The notes under the pieces were generated by a model that saw only the letters and a list, made by a program, of their open reading frames with translations, was not told where the DNA came from and did no database searches. Made by a program: the position numbers and the translations under genes. From the NCBI GenBank assembly GCA_964641135.1, contig CAZXJV010000058.1:1-18344 (forward strand): a stretch of 18,344 nucleotides of DNA, given 5' to 3'. Below, piece after piece: positions 1-6,123 of the stretch. The DNA is from Teretinema sp964641135. GTDB taxonomy: Bacteria > Spirochaetota > Spirochaetia > Treponematales > Treponemataceae. Within the stretch, counting starts at the first letter, position 1, and each line of letters begins with the position of its first letter.

Positions 1-17
1 ACGCCTTGATTCTTTGC

Positions 18-46
18 TTGTCCGGCACAAAAAGCCGTGATAGACT
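18..46 (+). promoter_or_regulatory. Possible promoter upstream of the toxin gene
   Basis: TTGTCC (18-23) and TAGACT (41-46) are separated by 17 bases, each matching four of six consensus bases of a sigma-70 promoter. The region 1-173 has stops in all plus-strand frames and I see no other gene in it. The match is weak and could be chance. Confidence 0.25.
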
Positions 47-173
47 ACTAGAGTAGCCCGAACGGGGCACCGACGCGAAACGTCACGTTCTTTGAAAAAG
101 AGGCCTCAAGCCTTAAATTCGGCAAAGTTAAAAGCGGCTAACGCAAGCGCACATTGGTTCTGGGGAGGAACCG

Positions 174-911
174 ATGAACGCCACAGATCCGACGGGGCTG
201 AAACGAGTAGATGGCGATAGTGTTAAAGGTTCCGGTGAATTAAGTTCTGTTGAAAGTAATGGGAAAACAAATATTATCGAGGGGGGAAGTACATATAATC
301 CTATCGAGAAAATAATTGTTGAAGCTTTGATTAATGATGATCCAGACCATTTGGATCAATTGCCTTCAGAGATTCCGATAGGTATAGGTCGTTCCTTTAA
401 CAATTTAACTGGATTAACAGGAGATACCTTTGATGCAATTCCTTATGTAATCCCCATTGCATTAACCATAGCATCTAGCATTGATCGTCCTCTACCTGCT
501 AGTCCTGTTCAAAGATCACCGGCAGGAGCACGACAAACAGCAAATGATGTTAAGAAGTATGAAGAAACGCAATTACAAAGGGGTCAACGACCAGCATTAA
601 GTGATGAGTTTTCAGCCGCTGGGAAGGGGGTAACACCTGCGACAACGGCACATGGAGCTGAACGTCTTGCTGGTGCAACTGCTACAAGGGGCGGTGTTCT
701 TGCTGCGAGTGAAGTATCAGCAGTTCAACAGGGTGGCCGCCTAATGACCGCTAACAACGGAACAACAGTAAGGTTAATGGAGCAGGCAAATGGTCGATTT
801 AGCGCTGTTGTCACTAACGCAGAAGGGAGAATAGTGACAACAATGAAGGATTGGTCGGCGAAAGCTATTGAACGAATATCTAGAAATTATGGTTGGATGG
901 TGGTGGAATAA
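174..911 (+). CDS. Chimeric polymorphic-toxin protein: host N-terminal part fused to element toxin tip
   Basis: A 245-residue protein starting at ATG 174 after a strong ribosome site (GGGGAGG, 162-168). Its frame is closed upstream by TAA at 129. Residues 1-147 are host-derived: they begin with ATDPTGL, like the end of an Rhs core (a DPxGL motif), and include a hydrophobic stretch at about 88-103. From residue 148 the sequence comes from the element: linker AAGKG (148-152), then a compact basic tip with His160, Arg164, Arg173, IVTT (220-223) and a terminal RNYGW (237-241). The short alpha/beta tip with an early HxxxR and a late V-T-T strand resembles small RNase tips of the BECR or DUF4258 type; this is a guess from memory. 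Its stop overlaps the next start (TAATG), the usual toxin-immunity arrangement. It is probably an orphan tip and has no obvious signal peptide. Confidence 0.75.
   Translation: MNATDPTGLKRVDGDSVKGSGELSSVESNGKTNIIEGGSTYNPIEKIIVEALINDDPDHLDQLPSEIPIGIGRSFNNLTGLTGDTFDAIPYVIPIALTIASSIDRPLPASPVQRSPAGARQTANDVKKYEETQLQRGQRPALSDEFSAAGKGVTPATTAHGAERLAGATATRGGVLAASEVSAVQQGGRLMTANNGTTVRLMEQANGRFSAVVTNAEGRIVTTMKDWSAKAIERISRNYGWMVVE
614..634 (+). other. attL: left attachment core
   Basis: The core AGCCGCTGGGAAGGGG lies at 614-629, followed by GTAAC. The bases to its left (TTC) belong to the interrupted host gene and differ from those left of the other two cores (GGA). The site encodes the linker Ala-Ala-Gly-Lys-Gly of the toxin protein. 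Identity with copy 2 begins exactly at 614. A coding-sequence target, not a tRNA gene, is used. Confidence 0.8.
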
Positions 912-1093
912 TGGTTGAAAAATATAGTTGCTGCTTTTGTGGTAAAGAAGTTGAACAAATTGAGTCCGTTGTTTTAGAGGCGTATGCTTTTTCAGAGCAA
1001 GAGGATCGGATATGTTTGTTTGCTCATAGGGAATGCTACAAATCAGTACTAGTAAAGGATGTTCCAATTCTTCCGGCATTGTTAGACGATTAG
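911..1093 (+). CDS. Putative Cys/His-rich immunity protein (copy 1)
   Basis: A 60-residue protein. I chose ATG 911, which overlaps the toxin stop as TAATG, over the ATG at 893, which lies inside the toxin gene. It contains CxxCGK (Cys7, Cys10; Cys8 is also present) and later HxxC (His39, Cys42), a plausible four-ligand zinc knuckle. Its position directly after the toxin tip, its small size and the coupling suggest it neutralises that tip. It travels with the element, so a new host always receives toxin and immunity together. I do not recognise a named immunity family. A terminator follows at 1179. Confidence 0.65.
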   Translation: MVEKYSCCFCGKEVEQIESVVLEAYAFSEQEDRICLFAHRECYKSVLVKDVPILPALLDD

Positions 1094-1152
1094 CCTAATA
1101 TTTAGATCAAGCTGACAATCCTTCGGATTGCAGCTTATCTATGTTATTAGGC
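1093..1152 (+). other. attC-like integron recombination site (copy 1)
   Basis: Outer arms GCCTAAT (1093-1099) and ATTAGGC (1146-1152) pair perfectly. Inside an unpaired spacer, AGAT-AAGCTG-CAATCC (1104-1121) pairs with GGATTG-CAGCTT-ATCT (1125-1140). Two bases, C1108 and A1115, are left unpaired on one arm. An imperfect hairpin with R boxes, an unpaired central spacer, L boxes and two extrahelical bases on one side is the recognised architecture of integron attC sites, and CAAGCTGAC resembles the classical L-box half CAAGCCGAC. The base at the expected crossover is A instead of the consensus G, which may weaken function. Confidence 0.55.
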
Positions 1153-1178
1153 GGGCTAAAGCCCTTGGAAGAAAAGAG

Positions 1179-1209
1179 CGGGAGTCGGAAACGGCTCCCG
1201 TTTTGTTTT
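1179..1209 (+). terminator. Rho-independent terminator after the immunity gene (copy 1)
   Basis: A 9-bp stem CGGGAGTCG / CGGCTCCCG with a GAAA loop is followed by TTTTGTTTT. The stem has one G-T wobble. On the minus strand the same stem is followed by CTCTTTTCTT, so it may also stop the convergent regulator transcript. Confidence 0.85.
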
Positions 1210-1233
1210 ATTCGGCTATGCCCTGCGGGAGCG

Positions 1234-1322
1234 GCCGCGAGGCTTGCGCCTCGTGGCTTTGGAAAAGTCGATACAATGACCAGGTTAACCTGCGAGCGCA
1301 AAGCGCGAGTCAGGTTGAACCT
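1234..1322. repeat. Palindrome cluster between immunity gene and regulator (copy 1)
   Basis: This intergenic stretch holds a GC-rich hairpin (GCCGCGAGGC with loop TTGC, 1234-1257), a perfect 12-bp palindrome CAGGTTAACCTG (1281-1292), the inverted repeat GCGCAAAGCGC between, and a near-palindrome AGGTTGAACCT (1312-1322). The two CAGGTT boxes begin exactly 30 bp apart (1281 and 1311), about three helical turns. Candidate roles are a partition site for ParA, an origin, a recombinase accessory site, or a terminator of the minus-strand regulator. Confidence 0.5.
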
Positions 1323-1717
1323 TATATTGTATTGCTCTCTTTCTTTGTCTCTTGCTTGTTTCGATTTTCCCGAAGCATGCGGTTCAGCATACGGTATAGG
1401 TCGGCGCGGTCATTCTGCGGTAACGAAAGAATATCTTGCAGCTTCTTCAAGCTTCGCGTGTCAAACATACTTGCATCGATTTCATCGCTATTGGGAGTAT
1501 CAGAAGCGAGTAGCTCGGCAGGTTTGACACCAAGGGCTTTGGCTATCGCTTCAATTTTATCGAGTGAAGGTTGAATGGCGTGGGTTTCATAATGCGCAAT
1601 CATGCGCTGGCTGAATCCCGTCAGATCGGCAAGATCATATTGGGATAGACCCTTCTGTTTCCGAAGTCGTTTCAAATTTCGAGAAAAATCAATGGTGGTT
1701 TTCTTCACCGATTCCAT
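1322..1717 (-). CDS. XRE/Cro-CI family transcriptional regulator (copy 1)
   Basis: A 131-residue DNA-binding protein. An HTH_XRE domain spans about residues 12-70 (NLKRLRKQKGLSQYDLADL, then the recognition helix around GFSQRMIAHYETH, then IAKALGVKPAELL). A charged C-terminal tail may oligomerise. The frame stays open for 53 more codons upstream, but that extension crosses the divergent promoter and looks non-coding. I set the start at ATG 1717 because a TATACT -10 box ends six bases before it, predicting a leaderless transcript. The gene is divergent from the replication/integration operon and separated from it only by overlapping promoters, as for a phage-like CI/Cro or plasmid copy-control repressor. 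It probably represses that operon and itself through the inverted repeat at 1716-1728. Confidence 0.8.
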   Translation of the reverse strand: MESVKKTTIDFSRNLKRLRKQKGLSQYDLADLTGFSQRMIAHYETHAIQPSLDKIEAIAKALGVKPAELLASDTPNSDEIDASMFDTRSLKKLQDILSLPQNDRADLYRMLNRMLRENRNKQETKKESNTI

Positions 1718-1728
1718 ACTAACAGTAT
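1716..1728. promoter_or_regulatory. Putative regulator operator over the XRE -10 box and start (copy 1)
   Basis: ATACT-AAC-AGTAT is a 13-bp inverted repeat with a 3-bp spacer. It overlaps both the minus-strand TATACT -10 box (1724-1729) and the ATG of the XRE gene, where a dimeric XRE repressor would block its own transcription. Confidence 0.5.
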
Positions 1729-1771
1729 ACATTTCCATATTGACATAATACATAATATGACTTACTATAAT
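1724..1771. promoter_or_regulatory. Divergent overlapping promoters for regulator and element operon (copy 1)
   Basis: Plus strand: TTGACA (1740-1745) followed by TACTAT (1763-1768, 17-bp spacing) or TATAAT (1766-1771, 20-bp spacing); it would drive the operon from 1959. Minus strand: TATACT at 1729-1724, with no good -35 box, drives the XRE gene. The two overlap, so one polymerase or repressor would affect both. The surrounding stretch is very AT-rich. Confidence 0.55.
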
Positions 1772-1780
1772 ATACAAGAA

Positions 1781-1892
1781 GGGCTTGACACGGTTTTGAA
1801 AAAGACCGGAAAGAGCAAAAAAGAAGCCCGCCCCCGGTTGAATCTTGGCGGATGCACCGGAAAGCGGGCCAGACACAACGAGGAGACCTCGT
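1781..1892 (+). promoter_or_regulatory. Structured leader with competing stem-loops (copy 1)
   Basis: GGGCTT (1781) can pair with AAGCCC (1824), enclosing CGGT/ACCG. Alternatively GCCCGC (1826) can pair with GCGGGC (1864), enclosing CCGGT/ACCGG. The two folds share bases and exclude each other. A third hairpin, ACGAGG-AGA-CCTCGT (1878-1892), covers the ribosome site of a small reading frame at 1894. The arrangement suggests RNA-level control (attenuation, antisense or translational masking) of the downstream operon, but no known riboswitch is recognised. Confidence 0.4.
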
Positions 1893-1893
1893 C

Positions 1894-2025
1894 ATGACGC
1901 ATCTACATTTTAGCACACTTAGCGCCGTGCCGTCACGTCTCCTGACAAGGGGGAACCGATGGAAACGGCGCAGATTACCGACCTTTACCAGGCAAGTTAT
2001 TTCCTGCTTTCCGGCTGTGAACTAG
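1894..2025 (+). CDS. Possible 43-residue leader peptide (copy 1)
   Basis: ATG 1894 follows GAGGAG (1880-1885) at 8 bases, a good ribosome site that lies in the stem of the hairpin at 1878-1892. The frame runs 43 codons, rich in basic residues (NRWKRRRLP), and ends inside the next gene in another frame. It might be a regulatory leader peptide whose translation affects the gene at 1959. Coding evidence is weak, because the second half simply overlaps a more convincing gene. Confidence 0.25.
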   Translation: MTHLHFSTLSAVPSRLLTRGNRWKRRRLPTFTRQVISCFPAVN

Positions 2026-2237
2026 TCGGGATTGAATGCATCCCGACCGGCGGGGCAATGAGCTGCCGTATAAGCTTTCGGGGCGAACGGCTCGAAGAGC
2101 TGACCCAACAGTGGTGGGACAAGCAGGCGGTGGTGAACCTCTGGGCCTTCCGGAGCGCGTACAGCCAGGTGAACAGCTATGTCCACCAAGCCAAGAAAAG
2201 TTATGACCTCGCCGCCCGTCGCGGAGGTATCCAATGA
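1959..2237 (+). CDS. Small DUF5659-like protein, first gene of the element operon (copy 1)
   Basis: A 92-residue soluble protein starting at ATG 1959 after AAGGGGG. The pattern TDLYQASYFLLSGCELVGIE, then CRISFRGERLEELTQQWW, then FRSAYSQVNSYVHQAKK resembles DUF5659-type proteins from plasmids and phages, as far as I remember that family. No catalytic motif is visible. It is followed at a 4-base overlap by a second protein of similar layout and then by ParA, so it may act in replication or partition as a DNA-binding or adaptor subunit. Function is not established. Confidence 0.7.
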   Translation: METAQITDLYQASYFLLSGCELVGIECIPTGGAMSCRISFRGERLEELTQQWWDKQAVVNLWAFRSAYSQVNSYVHQAKKSYDLAARRGGIQ

Positions 2238-2491
2238 ATACCATCTACACGACGAACATGGCGTGTGCGCTCTACCTTGTCCAGCAGGGCAACACCGTAA
2301 CCGCTCTTGAAATGTTTGTTGATCTTCCCTATGCCCACGAAGAATGCCGGTTTGCCTTCGAGGGTGAACGTGTCGAGGAAGATTTCCGGTATTACCACAA
2401 TCACAACATGAGCGACCTCGATCTTTCCGCGTTGCCGCTTCTCTTTCGCGCCGTTGAAGCGTTTCTTCCGGTGCGGGAGGCGGCGCGATGA
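2234..2491 (+). CDS. Second small DUF5659-like protein (copy 1)
   Basis: An 85-residue protein. ATG 2234 overlaps the previous stop by four bases (ATGA) and has a clear ribosome site (GGAGG, 2225-2229). It shares a layout with its upstream neighbour: a helical TTNMACALYLVQQGN segment, then RFAFEGERVEEDFRYY, then a C-terminal helix ending VEAFLPVREAAR. The two look like diverged duplicates of one fold. Its position just before ParA suggests a possible partner of ParA in place of a missing ParB, but no helix-turn-helix is evident. Confidence 0.65.
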   Translation: MNTIYTTNMACALYLVQQGNTVTALEMFVDLPYAHEECRFAFEGERVEEDFRYYHNHNMSDLDLSALPLLFRAVEAFLPVREAAR

Positions 2492-3270
2492 AAACGATCA
2501 TCTTCACCAACCAAAAAGGCGGCGTGGGAAAGACGACGCTGACCCGGGAACTCGGGATTGCCTTTTCCCTTCGCAGTCTTTCGGTCTTACTCATCGACGC
2601 CGACCCCCAGGGGAATTTGACCAAGAGCCTGATAGACCCGCCTGAATCGGGCTTGTACGAAGCCTTTGAGGGCGAAGCGTTCGAGCCGGTTAAGCTTAGG
2701 CCCAATCTGTCCTTGCTCGCCGGGGACGCCCGCCTTGCGGCGTTGGAAAAGCGCTACCTGGGCGACGTGGACGCCTACGGCAAACTGTCGGCCTTGTTCG
2801 ATGACGGGAAGCTTTCGGGCTTTGACTTCGTGCTTATCGACTCGCCGCCCTCCTTGGGCATCATGACCTTGAACGGCCTCGCGGCCGCCGATTACTTTGT
2901 GATTCCCCTTCGTCCGGCGCTTTACTCCCTGCAAGGAACCAATGACCTTTTGGCCTCGGTGGCGAAGGTCAAGAAGAGCCTGAACCCCGGCCTTGAACTC
3001 TTGGGCGTGGTGATCAACGACTTTCTTCCCGGCCCGATCATCAGCCGCCAGCTCAGGGCGGAAATAGAAGAAGGATTCGGCGAGCGGGTCTTTTCCACGG
3101 CAGTGAGCCGAACCATCAAGGTTGAAGAAGCCATAGCCAGCCGCACAGGTGTTGTTGAAGAAGAAACCAAGATCGCCAGTGAGGTCACCGCTTTGGCCGA
3201 TGAGATCCTTTCCCGGTTGCATGGACGAGCAGCAACCATAGGTTGCGACCAGTCCAGGCTTGAAGGGTGA
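2488..3270 (+). CDS. parA: ParA-family partition ATPase (copy 1)
   Basis: A 260-residue ATPase of the ParA/MinD group, which segregates plasmids or chromosomes by ATP-dependent binding to nucleoid DNA. The deviant Walker A KGGVGKTT is at residues 10-17 (signature Lys10, catalytic Lys15), A' is DADPQGN (37-43) and Walker B is FVLIDSPPS (114-122). It starts about nine residues before the Walker motif, so it is the short type without an N-terminal HTH (type Ib-like or Soj-like). ATG 2488 overlaps the upstream gene by four bases. No ParB gene follows, so the partner may be one of the two small upstream proteins or the centromere may lie in the palindrome cluster at 1234-1322. Its presence implies a circular, replicating stage. 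Confidence 0.92.
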   Translation: MKTIIFTNQKGGVGKTTLTRELGIAFSLRSLSVLLIDADPQGNLTKSLIDPPESGLYEAFEGEAFEPVKLRPNLSLLAGDARLAALEKRYLGDVDAYGKLSALFDDGKLSGFDFVLIDSPPSLGIMTLNGLAAADYFVIPLRPALYSLQGTNDLLASVAKVKKSLNPGLELLGVVINDFLPGPIISRQLRAEIEEGFGERVFSTAVSRTIKVEEAIASRTGVVEEETKIASEVTALADEILSRLHGRAATIGCDQSRLEG

Positions 3271-6077
3271 CTGCCATGGATAAACTGGCAGGACGAAAGA
3301 CCTTGAAAGTCGCGAGTATTCTCGATGAGTTTGAAAAGGACAAAGTGAAAGCCGGGGTCGATCTTGTGGCCCTGTTCTCTTCCTTCGGCGTCCCGCTGGA
3401 AAGCAAAGGCAAGAGTTATATGGGCAAGTGTCCCTGGCATGAAGACTCCACGCCATCCTTGTCGGTCGATCGGGAAAAGGGCCTCTATAACTGCTTTGGC
3501 TGTGGTGAATCAGGCGACGCGTTTACCTTGGTTGAGAAGATGAAGGGTACCGACTTCAAGGGAGCTTTGGAATACTTGAAGGGTGGACGTTTCGAGCCGG
3601 TTCCCGTTTCTTCTGTGTCCTTGTCAAAACCTGCGGTTCTGAAAGAACCACAGGTTCCCGCGCCAGCGGAACCAAAGCTCGAAGACGATCCTTTTGAAAG
3701 TCCCGAGGTCGAAAGCCTTTTCTTTGACGGGGAAGAGAACCTCCTTAACCCGGTAGCCGAATGGTACGAGAACGTCCTCAGGCAGAATACCGAAGCCCAA
3801 TCGTATCTTGCCGGGCGCGGTCTCAGGCCAACCGTTCAAGGCCGGTTTGTTCTCGGCTATTCTTCCGGCAACCTCCATACCGGCTTGATGAAGCGGCACC
3901 GGAAGCCCTTGCAGGAGTTGGGAATCCTTCGTGCCGATGGTTCCGAGTTCTTTGCCGGGTGCGTCGTCGTTCCGCTTCTCGATGAAGCGGGCCAGGCGGT
4001 CAGCTTCTATGGCCGCAAGATCGACGACAGCACCCCGAAGCATCTGTACTTGAAGGGCAAGCACCGCGGCCTGGTGAACGGCAAGGCGGCGAAGGTCTAC
4101 CCTGATGAATTGATCCTCACCGAAAGCGTATTCGACGCTCTTTCTCTGGTATCTCTCGGCTTTGAAAACGTCATTCCTTGCTACGGCACCGGCGGCTTTA
4201 CTCCTGACCATTTGGCGGTCATGAAAGAGGCCCGGACGCGCTTGGTAGTTCTTGCCTTCGATGCCGATGATGCGGGACGCACTGGAGCCACTGCCCTGAA
4301 AGAAAAGCTTTTGGCCGAAGGAATCGCGATCAAAACCATAGCGCCCGATGGAGTCAAGGACTGGAATGAATACCTGACTTCAGGCGGGAATCCCGATACT
4401 ATCCGCGCCCTGATTGACGCCGCACCCATCGAAGGTCTTGCCGATCCCGATGCGCCACAGGTGAGCCGGGACGGCAAGCGATGGAATTTCAAATTTTGTG
4501 AAGTGGTGTACCGTGTGCTCCCATCGGTAGAAGTGTTTGTCAGTTCGCTGAAAGTGAATATTCGCGCGGAAGCGTCGCCAGCGAGCACTGGCGGAGAAGA
4601 ACTTTTTCTTGATAACTGCGATCTCTATTCCTCACGGAGTCGGTCAAGTTTCGCGCTGGCCTTTTCGCGCGTGGCCGGTCTTGAATCGATCCGCATCGAA
4701 AAGGATTTGATGAAGATCGTCATGCGCTTGGAGAAGGAACGGGACAAGGCTTTGGATGAAGCCAATCCCCGTCAGGTGATCGTGGAACCCAGCGAAGCCG
4801 AACGGACAGAGGCCGAAGCCTTTTTGAGAAGTCCAACGCTTTTTGACGATATCGCGGCCGACATGGACGCCGTGGGGTATGTGGGCGAAGAAGTCAACAA
4901 GCTGGTGGTCTATGTCGCCGCCGTCTCGCGCCTGCTGGAAAAACCCCTGTCGGTCTATGTGCAGGCGGGGAGTTCCTCGGGCAAAAGCTTTCTGATTGAA
5001 ACCGTCCGCCGCCTCCTGCCTCAAGAAGCCGTCCTGGCTATTTCCTCATTCTCTGACCAGGCGCTGAACTACATGAAGCAGGAAGACCTGGAAGGCAAGG
5101 TGATGCTCATGGGCGAAGCGATTCACAATGACCTTGTGGAAGGGCAGATTCGCCAGATGCAGAGCGAAGGCGAGATTAGCCGTCTGATGGTAGCCAAAGA
5201 CCCCAAGACCGGCGCCCTTGAAAGCCGGCAGGTACGGAACCGGGTGCGCCTCTCGTTCATGATGAGTTCAACCGCGCTATACCTGAACCCCGAGAACGCG
5301 AGCCGCTGCCTTGTTCTGCATACCGACGAAAGCCGCGCCCAGACCGAACGCATCTTGAGCCTTCAGCGCGAGAAGAAAACTTTTGACGGCTGGGTGAACA
5401 ACGCCCACCGCATCCCGGAGATTATCAAGAAACACCAGACCGCTGGCCGCATCCTGGAGCGTCTGCCGGTGTTCAATCCGTTGGCGGGATTCATTCGCTT
5501 TCCGGTGAACCGGCCGACCATGCGCCGCGCGCAAGACCAGTTCTTGACGCTTCTGGAAGCCGTGGCGATACTGCGTCAGTACCAGAAAGAGCGCGTCACC
5601 AAAACCAATCCGTTTACGGGTGAGACGGTCGAAGGCATCGACATTGACCTTGAAGATTACCGCATTGCCCGGCGACTCTTTCGTGAAGCGATCCTGATTC
5701 CCAACGCCGACGAACTCCCCTCGGGGGCGCGGCTTCTCTACGAGTCCATTCAAACTATGGCGAAGGCCAAGGCGCGTAAAGAAGGGCTTGAGGCAACCGA
5801 GGTCACCTTTATTCAGCGGGAGATTCGGGAGCTTTCGGAACTGGGGAGCGACAGCATAAAGAAGTACCTCCGGGCCTTGGTGGACTTTGAATTCCTTGAG
5901 CTGACCGGTGGACGTAAACACGGTACCCGCTTTTGTTACCGCTTGCGAAACTTAGGCAATGAAACCAGCTCCGGCGTGGAACTGCCCGAAGTCGAAGAAC
6001 TTGCCCTTTTATTGGCAGAAACTGGGGAAGTGGGGAAAACTGGGGAATTCCCCAGTTACGTGCGGTCAAGTCTATGA
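3267..6077 (+). CDS. Primase-helicase fusion: CHC2 zinc domain, TOPRIM, P-loop ATPase (copy 1)
   Basis: A 936-residue multidomain replication protein. Residues 30-107 form a DnaG-type CHC2 zinc domain (Cys55, His58, Cys76, Cys79). Residues 165-390 hold the primase catalytic core with TOPRIM motifs (Glu286 in LTESVFDAL; DADDAG at 332-337). Residues 545-700 carry a P-loop ATPase (GSSSGKS at 568-574, Walker-B-like KVMLMGE at 611-617), and 820-895 resembles a winged helix. It would make primers and unwind DNA for replication of the circular form, as in the primase-helicases of phage satellites and plasmids. GTG 3267 overlaps the parA stop by four bases; ATG 3276 is the alternative start. The C-terminal tail (ETGEVGKTGEFPS) is encoded by the repeat cluster at 6020 and is probably dispensable. 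Confidence 0.9.
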   Translation: MTAMDKLAGRKTLKVASILDEFEKDKVKAGVDLVALFSSFGVPLESKGKSYMGKCPWHEDSTPSLSVDREKGLYNCFGCGESGDAFTLVEKMKGTDFKGALEYLKGGRFEPVPVSSVSLSKPAVLKEPQVPAPAEPKLEDDPFESPEVESLFFDGEENLLNPVAEWYENVLRQNTEAQSYLAGRGLRPTVQGRFVLGYSSGNLHTGLMKRHRKPLQELGILRADGSEFFAGCVVVPLLDEAGQAVSFYGRKIDDSTPKHLYLKGKHRGLVNGKAAKVYPDELILTESVFDALSLVSLGFENVIPCYGTGGFTPDHLAVMKEARTRLVVLAFDADDAGRTGATALKEKLLAEGIAIKTIAPDGVKDWNEYLTSGGNPDTIRALIDAAPIEGLADPDAPQVSRDGKRWNFKFCEVVYRVLPSVEVFVSSLKVNIRAEASPASTGGEELFLDNCDLYSSRSRSSFALAFSRVAGLESIRIEKDLMKIVMRLEKERDKALDEANPRQVIVEPSEAERTEAEAFLRSPTLFDDIAADMDAVGYVGEEVNKLVVYVAAVSRLLEKPLSVYVQAGSSSGKSFLIETVRRLLPQEAVLAISSFSDQALNYMKQEDLEGKVMLMGEAIHNDLVEGQIRQMQSEGEISRLMVAKDPKTGALESRQVRNRVRLSFMMSSTALYLNPENASRCLVLHTDESRAQTERILSLQREKKTFDGWVNNAHRIPEIIKKHQTAGRILERLPVFNPLAGFIRFPVNRPTMRRAQDQFLTLLEAVAILRQYQKERVTKTNPFTGETVEGIDIDLEDYRIARRLFREAILIPNADELPSGARLLYESIQTMAKAKARKEGLEATEVTFIQREIRELSELGSDSIKKYLRALVDFEFLELTGGRKHGTRFCYRLRNLGNETSSGVELPEVEELALLLAETGEVGKTGEFPSYVRSSL

Positions 6078-6123
6078 ATGAAAAGGATTTGCAGGACGAA
6101 AAAGCAACTGGGGAACTGGGGAA
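6020..6123. repeat. AACTGGGGAA repeat cluster at the primase-integrase junction (copy 1)
   Basis: Exact copies of AACTGGGGAA start at 6020, 6038, 6106 and 6114. A fifth, inverted copy at 6048-6057 makes a perfect 20-bp palindrome with the second (6038-6057), centred on an EcoRI-like GAATTC. A degenerate unit (GTGGGGAA) is at 6030, and a 9-of-10 match occurs at about 5838. The cluster spans the end of one gene and the start of the next, so it serves a DNA or RNA role beyond coding: iterons for initiation, arm sites for recombinases, or a mRNA hairpin. Confidence 0.6.

Noticed and set aside
121..173. An attC or attI site upstream of the toxin gene (AAAGTTAAAAGC, GGCTAACGCAAGCGC)
   Set aside because: Fragments resemble R and L boxes but no hairpin with proper arms and extrahelical bases can be drawn; the only clear inverted repeat is GGTTC/GAACC around the ribosome site.
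893..910. ATG 893 as start of the immunity gene
   Set aside because: It lies within the toxin gene without its own ribosome site; ATG 911 gives the usual TAATG coupling.
1128..1574. Plus-strand reading frames of 128-148 codons opposite the XRE gene
   Set aside because: They run through the terminator and palindromes and antisense to a well-supported HTH gene; no ribosome site or family resemblance.
1785..1790. A second TTGACA as an additional promoter for the element operon
   Set aside because: No -10-like hexamer lies at a workable distance (the position 17 bases on reads GGAAAG); it is more likely part of the leader stem-loop.
1718..1876. A 53-residue N-terminal extension of the XRE regulator
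   Set aside because: It would cover the divergent promoter and leader. The homology-like part starts at MESVKKTTIDF, and a -10 box sits right before ATG 1717.
2587..3456. Minus-strand frames of up to 289 codons opposite parA
   Set aside because: Shadow frames of a GC-rich gene; composition is Arg/Gly/Pro-rich with no motif, and the plus-strand protein has all ParA signatures.
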